Source: JBBQSN01 sp038213835 (lineage in GTDB: Bacteria; Actinomycetota; Actinomycetes; Actinomycetales; CAWJMD01). Taken from it: DNA of 13,392 nucleotides. Of the stretch, positions 7,277 through 13,086 are shown one piece after another (the first letter of the stretch is position 1; each line of letters starts with the position of its first letter). The notes beneath the pieces were generated by a model. The model saw only the letters and a program-made list of their open reading frames with translations. It searched no databases and was not told the DNA's origin. Location of the stretch: NCBI GenBank assembly GCA_038213835.1, contig JBBQSN010000095.1:1-13392 (forward strand), given 5' to 3'. A program made the position numbers and the translations under genes.

Positions 7277-7390
7277 GGTCATGAGCGCCAGCGTCAAGCC
7301 CCGGCTCGCTGGCCGGCAACCCTCCTCCGCGGTGGGGTGCCCCGGGTGATGACCGGGCCTGTCGGCGTCGAGCCGACCGGCAAGCGCGGG
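7277..7390 (+). promoter_or_regulatory. SAM-IV riboswitch
   Basis: I recognise the SAM-IV aptamer by its conserved core and its helices. P1 is GGTCAT (7277-7282) with ATGACC (7349-7354). P2 is GCCAGCG (7287-7293) with CGCTGGC (7307-7313). The conserved CCGGCAACCC segment follows at 7313-7322. P3 pairs CCCTCC with GGTGGGG (7320-7337). The joining core is GTGCCCCGGGTGATGACC. After P1 comes the hairpin expected in SAM-IV, GTCGGC (7361-7366) with GCCGAC (7372-7377), then GGCAAGCGCGGG. The P3 loop bases CCGC (7327-7330) can pair with GCGG (7386-7389) as the pseudoknot. The aptamer binds S-adenosylmethionine and normally lowers expression of methionine genes. It lies upstream of metY and metX on the same strand, which fits feedback control. 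The exact expression platform is not certain. Confidence 0.88.
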
Positions 7391-7426
7391 CCCGCACGTG
7401 GGCCCCTCGAGCAGGAGGCTCATGTC

Positions 7427-7450
7427 GTGAACACTCCCTGTCGTCACTGA
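7427..7450 (+). CDS. Possible short leader peptide (uORF) downstream of the riboswitch
   Basis: A GTG at 7427 opens a seven-residue frame, MNTPCRH, with a strong AGGAGG ribosome binding site (7413-7418) eight bases before it. An even shorter ATG frame (7422-7430, two codons) overlaps. This is the best ribosome binding site near the aptamer, and CCTC (7405-7408) can pair with its GAGG (7415-7418). So SAM may control ribosome loading here rather than at metY. The single Cys codon recalls cysteine-sensing leader peptides of actinobacterial sulfur genes, but one Cys is weak evidence. It is too short for any statistical support. Confidence 0.35.
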   Translation: MNTPCRH

Positions 7451-7674
7451 CCGCACCCCTTCGCGCGCTCGGCCGGGTTCGTCGTCGGCCCCGTCCCGCG
7501 GACGTCCGGGTGAGTCGTCCACGGGTGGTGCCGAGCACCTCCCACCAGCACCGCGCGTCGGACCCGATCACCTCGGCGGCCGCGTCGTCGCACCCTCGCG
7601 GTGACGTGGCCCGCACCCCGCACCTCACCCGAGACATGCCCTGACCCCACGCAGACCAGCGACCAGGAGACCCC
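7451..7674 (+). other. Long untranslated leader between uORF and metY
   Basis: Some 220 bases separate the possible leader peptide from metY. I see a loose stem GGCCG (7471-7475) with CGGCC (7486-7490), and a tight GTCC-CGC-GGAC repeat (7493-7503), but neither is followed by a T-run. A 44-codon GTG frame (7510-7643) has G/C-rich third positions but no convincing ribosome binding site. The metY ribosome binding site AGGAGA is at 7665-7670. The role of this stretch is unknown, and it could hold an attenuator. Confidence 0.4.
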
Positions 7675-9027
7675 ATGAGCACCGGATGGTCCTTCGAGAC
7701 CCGCCAGATCCACGCCGGCCAGAGCGCCGACCCGACCACGAACGCGCGCGCGCTGCCGATCTACCAGACCACGTCGTACGTCTTCGACGACACCCGTCAC
7801 GCCGAGAACCTGTTCGCGCTGGGCGAGTTCGGCAACATCTACACCCGGCTGATGAACCCCACCACCGACGCGGTGGAGCAGCGGATCGCCAACCTCGAGG
7901 GCGGCGTCGGCGCACTGCTCCTGGCGTCCGGCCAGTCGGCCGCGACGATCGCCCTGCTGAACCTCGCCGAGGTCGGCGACCACCTCGTCGCCAGCCCGAG
8001 CCTGTACGGCGGCACGTACAACCTGCTGCACCACACCTTCCGCAAGCTCGGCATCGAGGTGAGCTTCGTCGAGGACCCGGACGACCCGCAGTCCTGGCGC
8101 GCCGCGGTGCGCGAGAACACCAAGGGGTTCTTCGCCGAGACGATCTCCAACCCCAAGCAGGACGTCCTGGACATCGAGGCCGTGGCGGCCGTGGCCCACG
8201 AGGCCGGCGTGCCGCTGGTCGTCGACAACACGGTGGCGACGCCCTACCTGATCCGTCCGCTGGAGTGGGGCGCCGACGTCGTCGTGCACTCGGCCACCAA
8301 GTACCTCGGGGGGCACGGCACCGCGATCGCCGGGGCGATCGTCGACGGCGGCACCTTCGACTTCGCGAAGTACCCGGACCGTTACCCCAACTTCAACACC
8401 CCGGACCCGAGCTACCACGGGCTGACCTACGGCAAGGACCTCGGGGTGGGCAGCGCCCTCGGCGCGAACCTCGCCTTCATCCTCAAGGCCCGCGTGCAGC
8501 TGCTGCGCGACCTCGGGCCCGCGGCCTCGCCGTTCAACGCCTTCCTCATCGCGCAGGGCCTGGAGACCCTCAGCCTGCGGATCGAGCGGCACGTGCAGAA
8601 CGCCACGGCCGTCGCCCAGTGGCTGGAGGCGCGACCCGAGGTGCACTCGGTCGCCTACGCCGGACTCGCGTCCAGCCCGTGGAAGGCGCAGGCCGACAAG
8701 TACGCCCCGCGCGGTGCGGGCGCGGTGCTGGCGTTCGACATCGACGGCGGCGCCGAGGCGGCCAAGCGCTTCGTCGACGGCCTCACCCTGCACAGCCACG
8801 TCGCGAACATCGGTGACGTCCGGTCGCTGGTGATCCACCCGGCGTCCACGACGCACAGCCAGCTCACGGTCCAGGAGCAGGCGACGGCCGGGGTCACGCC
8901 CGGCCTGGTCCGGCTCTCGGTCGGACTCGAGCACGTCGACGACATCCTCGCCGACCTCGAGTCCGGGTTCACCGCGGCCAAGGCCGAGCTGCCCGCCGAC
9001 GCCGACGGGACGACCGAGGGGGCGTGA
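7675..9027 (+). CDS. metY: O-acetylhomoserine sulfhydrylase (bifunctional O-acetylhomoserine/O-acetylserine type)
   Basis: A 450-residue protein of the Cys/Met metabolism PLP-dependent family. The PLP lysine is Lys209 in HSATKYLGGHG (205-215). The cofactor Asp is Asp184 in VVDNTVATP. Other family motifs are YTRLMNPT (56-63), ASGQSAATIALL (84-95) and SLYGGTYNL (109-117). The long insertion with YPNFNTPDPSYHGL (237-250), and the length near 430-450, separate it from the shorter MetB/MetC enzymes. It joins O-acetylhomoserine and sulfide to give homocysteine and acetate in the cytoplasm. AGGAGA precedes the ATG by four bases. The stop overlaps the metX start (GTGA), so the two are probably translated together. 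Control by the upstream SAM-IV riboswitch is inferred from position and known practice. Confidence 0.95.
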   Translation: MSTGWSFETRQIHAGQSADPTTNARALPIYQTTSYVFDDTRHAENLFALGEFGNIYTRLMNPTTDAVEQRIANLEGGVGALLLASGQSAATIALLNLAEVGDHLVASPSLYGGTYNLLHHTFRKLGIEVSFVEDPDDPQSWRAAVRENTKGFFAETISNPKQDVLDIEAVAAVAHEAGVPLVVDNTVATPYLIRPLEWGADVVVHSATKYLGGHGTAIAGAIVDGGTFDFAKYPDRYPNFNTPDPSYHGLTYGKDLGVGSALGANLAFILKARVQLLRDLGPAASPFNAFLIAQGLETLSLRIERHVQNATAVAQWLEARPEVHSVAYAGLASSPWKAQADKYAPRGAGAVLAFDIDGGAEAAKRFVDGLTLHSHVANIGDVRSLVIHPASTTHSQLTVQEQATAGVTPGLVRLSVGLEHVDDILADLESGFTAAKAELPADADGTTEGA

Positions 9028-10193
9028 ACCAGGTGCCGCACGACCAGCAGCCGCTCGCGCCGCAGCGCGCCTGGCGCGAGGGGGACGACCCCGGCCGGCG
9101 CCGGTTCGCCGACCTGGGCACCCTCGCGCTCGGCAGCGGCGAGCGGCTGCCGGGCGTGCGGCTCGCGTACGAGACGTGGGGGACGCCGTCGCCGTCCGGT
9201 GACAACGCCGTCCTCGTCCTGCACGCGCTCACCGGCGACAGCCACGTCGCCGGCCCGGCCGGTTCGGGCCATCCGTCCGCAGGGTGGTGGGACGGCCTGG
9301 TCGGTCCGGGGGCGGCCATCGACACCGACCGCTGGTTCGTGGTGGCGCCGAACGTCCTGGGCGGGTGCCAGGGCAGCACGGGCCCGTCGAGCGCTGCCCC
9401 CGACGGTCGGCCGTGGGGGAGCCGGTTCCCGTTCATCAGCACCCGTGACCAGGTGCGGGCCGAGGTGCTGCTGGCCGAGGAGCTGGGCATCGACTCCTGG
9501 CAGCTGGTGATCGGCGGCTCGATGGGCGGGATGCGTGCCCTGGAGTGGGCGGTCGAGGTGCCCGACCGGGTCGAGCGGCTGATGGTGCTGGCGTCGACCG
9601 CCGCGGCCTCGGGCGACCAGATCGCTTGGTGCTCACCGCAGCTGGACGCCATCCGCTCGGACCCCGCGTACCTGGGCGGCGACTACCACGACGTCGGCGA
9701 CGGCACCGGACCCGTCGCCGGGCTGGCGGTCGCCCGCCAGATCGCCCACGCCACCTACCGCAGCGCGGCCGAGCTCGACCTGCGGTTCGGTCGCTCCGGG
9801 CAGGCCGGCGACCGGCCGGACGAGGGCAGGGGCCGGTACGCCGTCGAGTCCTACCTGCAACACCACGGCGTCAAGCTGGCCCGGCGGTTCGACGCCGCGT
9901 CGTACGTGGTCCTCACCGAGGCGATGAGCTCGCACGACGTCGGCCGGGACCGCGGTGGGGTGGCGGCGGCCCTGTCCCGCGTCACGGCGCGCACCGTCGT
10001 CGCCGGCGTCGACACCGACCGGCTGTACCCCCTGCGCCAGTCCGAGGAGATCGCCGCCGGCGTCCCGGGGTGCGACGGCGTGCACGTGATCAGCTCGCCG
10101 TACGGCCACGACGGGTTCCTGATCGAGACCGAGGCGGTGGCCGCGCTGGTGCACGCCCTGCTCCCGAGCTGTCGGGAGCCTGCGGCCGGCTGA
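9024..10193 (+). CDS. metX: Homoserine O-acetyltransferase
   Basis: A 389-residue alpha/beta hydrolase-fold protein starting at GTG, four bases inside metY, with a purine-rich GAGGGGG just before it. The nucleophile is Ser166 in IGGSMGGMRALEW (163-175). The acid is Asp332 in GVDTDRLYPLRQ, and the base is His362 in YGHDGFLIE. LVLHALTGDSH (64-74) and FVVAPNVLGGCQGSTGPSS (105-123) are signature stretches of the MetX family. The enzyme transfers acetyl from acetyl-CoA to homoserine, making the substrate of MetY. Family members can be acetyl- or succinyl-transferases. Acetyl is favoured here because the partner gene is a sulfhydrylase, not a cystathionine synthase. The first 25 residues are a variable polar extension. 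It is co-transcribed with metY under the same riboswitch. Confidence 0.95.
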   Translation: MNQVPHDQQPLAPQRAWREGDDPGRRRFADLGTLALGSGERLPGVRLAYETWGTPSPSGDNAVLVLHALTGDSHVAGPAGSGHPSAGWWDGLVGPGAAIDTDRWFVVAPNVLGGCQGSTGPSSAAPDGRPWGSRFPFISTRDQVRAEVLLAEELGIDSWQLVIGGSMGGMRALEWAVEVPDRVERLMVLASTAAASGDQIAWCSPQLDAIRSDPAYLGGDYHDVGDGTGPVAGLAVARQIAHATYRSAAELDLRFGRSGQAGDRPDEGRGRYAVESYLQHHGVKLARRFDAASYVVLTEAMSSHDVGRDRGGVAAALSRVTARTVVAGVDTDRLYPLRQSEEIAAGVPGCDGVHVISSPYGHDGFLIETEAVAALVHALLPSCREPAAG

Positions 10194-10213
10194 GGCCCGA
10201 CCCAGGCCGGGCC
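10194..10213. terminator. Hairpin between convergent metX and Nudix genes
   Basis: GGCCCG (10194-10199) and CGGGCC (10208-10213) form a six-base-pair stem directly after the metX stop, only eight bases before the end of the minus-strand Nudix gene. Position suggests a shared terminator for both directions. There is no T-run. Confidence 0.4.
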
Positions 10214-10220
10214 GTCCGGG

Positions 10221-10709
10221 TCATGGGTCGGAGCCGGCCAGCAGCTCGACCAGCCGTCCCCGCAGCAGCGGCCAGCCGTGCGCGAAGGCCGGGTGCAGGT
10301 CGAGCCGGGCGACCTGGTCCAGGTCGGTCCAGCCCAGGCGCACCGACTCGGGGTTGGCCACGCCCACGGTCTCCCCGGCGCCGGTCAGGCGCGCCAGGAC
10401 GGTGGTGTACGACCAGTCCTCGTGCTCGGTCGTCGGCGCGGTCCCGAGCACCTGCACCTCGTCGGCGACCACGCCCGCCTCCTCGTGCGCCTCGCGCAGC
10501 GCCGCCTGGACGGCGCTCTCGTGGCTGTCAGCGGCGCCGCCGGGCAGCGCCCACGTCCCTCCCTGGTGCACCCACGGCGCCCGCAGCTGCAGCAGGACCT
10601 GCCCGCCCGCGCGGTCACGGTGCAGCAGCAGCCCGGCCGCTCCGAACCGACCCCAGTGGCGCGCGCCGCAACGGCACTCGACCCAGCCGTTGCCGTCGTC
10701 CGCGCTCAC
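10221..10709 (-). CDS. Nudix hydrolase (MutT-like, substrate unknown)
   Basis: A 162-residue protein with a perfect Nudix box from Gly58 to Val80: G-x5-E64-x7-R72-E73-A-x-E76-E77-x-G79-V, which coordinates the metal that cleaves X-linked nucleoside diphosphates. The N-terminal WVECRCGARHWGRFGAAGLL (9-28), with Cys12, Cys14 and His18, is typical of an actinobacterial group of Nudix proteins. I chose the GTG at 10709 because this conserved block then starts near residue 8. The longer frame upstream is arginine-rich and unconvincing. There is no ribosome binding site. A TAGCCT -10 box (10718-10723) ends eight bases before the GTG, which suggests a leaderless mRNA. It converges on metX and diverges from the stress-protein gene. 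The substrate cannot be inferred. Confidence 0.83.
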   Translation of the reverse strand: MSADDGNGWVECRCGARHWGRFGAAGLLLHRDRAGGQVLLQLRAPWVHQGGTWALPGGAADSHESAVQAALREAHEEAGVVADEVQVLGTAPTTEHEDWSYTTVLARLTGAGETVGVANPESVRLGWTDLDQVARLDLHPAFAHGWPLLRGRLVELLAGSDP

Positions 10710-10819
10710 GGTCGACGAGGCTACGGGGCGCGTGCGGCCGGCCCGGCACGGACGTCCCCGACTCCGGTAGCGTCGCCCACGCGGCATCCGCCGCGCACGC
10801 ATCTTGCAAGGAGGCCACG
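10710..10819. promoter_or_regulatory. Divergent promoter region for Nudix and universal stress protein genes
   Basis: On the minus strand TAGCCT (10723 to 10718) fits TANNNT and would start transcription at the Nudix GTG. On the plus strand TAGCGT (10768-10773) is a -10 candidate for the stress-protein gene, about 35 bases before its AAGGAGG ribosome binding site (10808-10814). The -35 boxes are not clear. Confidence 0.4.
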
Positions 10820-11224
10820 ATGTCGATCGTCGTCGGGTACGTCGCCACCAACGAGGGCAAGGCCGCGCTCCGGGCCGCCTCCGCGGAGGCCAGGCTCAGG
10901 AACAGCCGACTCGTCGTGATCAACAGCAACCGCGGCGGCAAGGACCTCGACCGCGAGGAGGCCACGCGGTACGAGGCCGAGCTGGACGCCGTTCGGCAGA
11001 GCCTCACCGACGCAGGCGTGGAGCACGAGGTACGACAGCTCGTCCGCGGCGTCGAGCCCGCCGAGGACCTCGTCAAGGTGGCCGAGGAGACCTCGGCCGA
11101 GCTGATCGTGATCGGCCTGCGCCGCCGGACGCCCGTCGGCAAGCTGATCCTCGGCTCGAACGCCCAGCGGATCCTGCTCGACGCCCCGTGCGCCGTGCTG
11201 GCCGTCAAGGCCGACGAGAGCTGA
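10820..11224 (+). CDS. Universal stress protein (UspA family)
   Basis: A 134-residue single-domain protein with AAGGAGG five bases before the ATG. The first strand, MSIVVGYVATNEGKAAL (1-17), and LIVIGLRRRTPVGKLILGSN (95-114), followed by AQRILLDAPCAVLAV, match the UspA fold. Gly99, Gly107 and Gly112-Ser113 lie where ATP-binding members have their G..G.........G(S/T) loop, although the first spacing is altered, so nucleotide binding is likely but not certain. Such proteins accumulate in stressed or slowly growing cells, usually as cytoplasmic dimers, and their direct action is poorly defined. It stands alone between a divergent Nudix gene and rpoD, 264 bases before the sigma factor start, and is probably transcribed separately. 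Confidence 0.88.
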   Translation: MSIVVGYVATNEGKAALRAASAEARLRNSRLVVINSNRGGKDLDREEATRYEAELDAVRQSLTDAGVEHEVRQLVRGVEPAEDLVKVAEETSAELIVIGLRRRTPVGKLILGSNAQRILLDAPCAVLAVKADES

Positions 11225-11308
11225 ACCGGCACCCGCGGGTCGCGGCACCTTGCGCAGCCGGGTGAAACGCCGCCTGAACAGGTTTGGTCCGGGGCGGTGA
11301 AGGGCACG

Positions 11309-11317
11309 TGTCACAAT
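11309..11317 (+). promoter_or_regulatory. Possible extended -10 promoter of the sigma factor gene
   Basis: TGTCACAAT has the TG-N extension directly before CACAAT (four of six matches to TATAAT), about 170 bases before the sigma factor start. No -35 box is found at the right distance. A perfect TTGACA hexamer occurs later (11396-11401), but no -10 follows it at normal spacing. Confidence 0.35.
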
Positions 11318-11346
11318 GGAGTGCTTGACCAGACCCCTGCCGCCGC

Positions 11347-11404
11347 ATGCCCTCGTCCGTTCGAGGTGGGCATTCTCGGGGTCGTTCGAGCGTTGTTGAC
11401 AACG
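11347..11404 (+). promoter_or_regulatory. Structured 5' leader of the sigma factor gene
   Basis: Two hairpins can form in the presumed leader. The first pairs ATGCC (11347-11351) with GGCAT (11369-11373), then CTCG (11352-11355) with CGAG (11362-11365). This gives nine base pairs with a GTG bulge and a six-base loop. The second pairs CGTTG (11391-11395) with CAACG (11400-11404) around a TTGA loop. Neither ends in a T-run. They may affect mRNA stability or translation, or the second may be a protein-binding palindrome. Confidence 0.35.
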
Positions 11405-11488
11405 TAAGCCGTACCGGTCCGGTCCGCCTCGATCCCTGTGTCGAGCCGCGTGTCCACGGACGTCCCCCAGCACGACGAAAGGCAGTCT

Positions 11489-13012
11489 GTGTCGGTCGCG
11501 AACACCCGTCCCCTCCCCTCCGAGTTCTCCCACCCCGCGCTGCAAGGTCTCCTGCGCTCCGGGCACACCCGGGGGAGCGTGCTGGCCAGCGAGCTGCGGG
11601 CGGCGTGCGAGGTCGCCCAGGTCCCGTTGGCGCGGATGCGCCCGGTCCTGCGCGCCCTCGACGACGCCGGCGTCCAGGTCGAGGTCGACGTCGTGGGTCG
11701 TTCCGACCGGGCGGCCGCCGCCGCCGCTGCGCGCGCCTCCAGCACCACGGTGGCCACCAAGAAGGCTCCGGCCCGGAAGGTGGCCGCCAAGAAGACTGCC
11801 GCCGCGACGAAGGAGGCGGACGAGGCCCCCGAGGTCCTCGACGAGGCTCCCGCGAAGAAGGCCGCGCCCGCCAAGGCCGCTGCGAAGAAAGCGGCTCCCG
11901 CGAAGAAGGCCGCGCCGGCCAAGAAGGCTGCCGCCAAGGGCAAGGCCGCTGCGGCCACCGCGTCCGAGGAGAGCGCCGAGGAGGAGGAGGACGTCCCCGC
12001 GGCCAAGCCCGCCGCCGCCGAGACCGCCACCAAGGACGGCTCGTTCACCCTCGCTGACGACGACGAGGAGGACGCGCCCGCGGTCCAGGTCGCGACCGCC
12101 GGCGCCACCGCCGACCCCGTCAAGGACTACCTCAAGCAGATCGGCAAGGTCGCGCTGCTGAACGCCGGCGAGGAGGTCGAGCTGGCCAAGCGGATCGAGG
12201 CCGGCCTGTTCGCCGAGGAGAAGCTCAACTCGGGCGCCAAGCTCACCCCGACCGCGCGCCGGGAGCTGGAGTGGATCGCCCACGACGGACGGATGGGCAA
12301 GAACCACCTTCTCGAGGCCAACCTGCGGCTCGTGGTCTCGCTCGCCAAGCGGTACACCGGTCGTGGCATGCAGTTCCTGGACCTCATCCAGGAGGGCAAC
12401 CTGGGCCTGATCCGTGCGGTCGAGAAGTTCGACTACACCAAGGGCTTCAAGTTCTCCACGTACGCGACCTGGTGGATCCGGCAGGCCATCACGCGCGCCA
12501 TGGCCGACCAGGCCCGCACCATCCGGATCCCGGTGCACATGGTCGAGGTGATCAACAAGCTGGCGCGCGTGCAGCGCCAGATGCTGCAGGACCTCGGGCG
12601 CGAGCCCACCCCGGAGGAGCTCGCCAAGGAGCTGGACATGACCCCGGAGAAGGTCGTGGAGGTGCAGAAGTACGGCCGCGAGCCGATCTCCCTGCACACC
12701 CCGCTGGGCGAGGACGGCGACAGCGAGTTCGGTGACCTGATCGAGGACTCCGAGGCGGTCGTACCGGCCGACGCCGTGTCGTTCACGCTGCTCCAGGAGC
12801 AGCTGCACTCTGTGCTCGACACCCTCTCCGAGCGCGAGGCCGGCGTCGTCTCGATGCGCTTCGGCCTCACCGACGGCCAGCCGAAGACGCTGGACGAGAT
12901 CGGCAAGGTCTACGGCGTCACCCGTGAGCGGATCCGCCAGATCGAGTCCAAGACGATGAGCAAGCTGCGCCACCCTTCGCGCTCGCAGGTGCTGCGCGAC
13001 TACCTGGACTGA
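11489..13012 (+). CDS. rpoD: Primary RNA polymerase sigma factor (SigA/HrdB/RpoD)
   Basis: A 507-residue group 1 sigma-70 factor. Residues 30-65 resemble a region 1.1 fold. Residues 72-195 are a low-complexity linker, first Lys/Ala/Pro-rich with repeated AAPAKKAA units, then acidic. Region 1.2 starts at DPVKDYLKQIGK (209-220). Region 2 holds NLRLVVSLAKRY (278-289), then DLIQEGNLGLIRAVEKFDY, and then the -10 recognition helix TYATWWIRQAITRAM (324-338). Region 3 spans about 344-420. Region 4 has LSEREAGVVSMRFGL (446-460) and the -35 recognition helix VTRERIRQIESKTMSKLR (477-494). It directs polymerase to housekeeping promoters. The GTG at 11489 was chosen over one at 11438 because AAAGG (11478-11482) lies six bases before it. 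It is followed by a terminator hairpin. Confidence 0.96.
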   Translation: MSVANTRPLPSEFSHPALQGLLRSGHTRGSVLASELRAACEVAQVPLARMRPVLRALDDAGVQVEVDVVGRSDRAAAAAAARASSTTVATKKAPARKVAAKKTAAATKEADEAPEVLDEAPAKKAAPAKAAAKKAAPAKKAAPAKKAAAKGKAAAATASEESAEEEEDVPAAKPAAAETATKDGSFTLADDDEEDAPAVQVATAGATADPVKDYLKQIGKVALLNAGEEVELAKRIEAGLFAEEKLNSGAKLTPTARRELEWIAHDGRMGKNHLLEANLRLVVSLAKRYTGRGMQFLDLIQEGNLGLIRAVEKFDYTKGFKFSTYATWWIRQAITRAMADQARTIRIPVHMVEVINKLARVQRQMLQDLGREPTPEELAKELDMTPEKVVEVQKYGREPISLHTPLGEDGDSEFGDLIEDSEAVVPADAVSFTLLQEQLHSVLDTLSEREAGVVSMRFGLTDGQPKTLDEIGKVYGVTRERIRQIESKTMSKLRHPSRSQVLRDYLD

Positions 13013-13023
13013 GCGACGTCGGG

Positions 13024-13066
13024 GAAGGCCCGTCAACCCGCAGGTCAGCGGCGTCGGCGGGCCTTC
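13024..13066. terminator. Terminator hairpin after the sigma factor gene
   Basis: GAAGGCCCG (13024-13032) and CGGGCCTTC (13058-13066) make a perfect nine-base-pair stem starting 11 bases after the stop. Inside it CCGC (13038-13041) can pair with GCGG (13048-13051). The stem is followed by TTC on the plus strand rather than a long T-run. The hairpin could act in both directions. Confidence 0.65.
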
Positions 13067-13086
13067 TTCATGCCCTTGATGGACAT
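13045..13086 (-). CDS. Possible 13-residue basic micropeptide
   Basis: On the minus strand an ATG at 13086 opens MSIKGMKKARRRR and stops at 13045. AGGAG (13099 to 13095) sits eight bases before the ATG, an ideal distance, and almost all codons are the preferred G/C-ending ones. Seven of 13 residues are Lys or Arg, as in tiny ribosome-associated proteins. Its 3' half overlaps the right arm of the sigma factor terminator, which alone could explain GAAGAAGGCCCG. No promoter was confidently found. I do not recognise a family, and the length allows no statistical support. Confidence 0.3.
   Translation of the reverse strand: MSIKGMKKARRRR

Noticed and set aside
7510..7643. 44-codon GTG frame in the metY leader
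   Set aside because: Third positions are G/C-rich, but there is no ribosome binding site and the residue mix is not protein-like (many His, Ser and Pro). Kept only as a remark.
7444..8934. 496-codon minus-strand frame opposite metY
   Set aside because: Shadow of metY. Its Val/Gly/Arg/Asp-rich composition has no recognisable motif.
11438..11488. Upstream GTG start for the sigma factor
   Set aside because: The GTG at 11489 has an AAAGG at proper distance, and the extra 17 residues are not typical of the family N-terminus.
11720..11960. Repeated AAGAAGGC-type units as a possible DNA repeat element or CRISPR-like array
   Set aside because: The repeats are in frame, encode the Lys/Ala linker of the sigma factor, and have no regular spacers.
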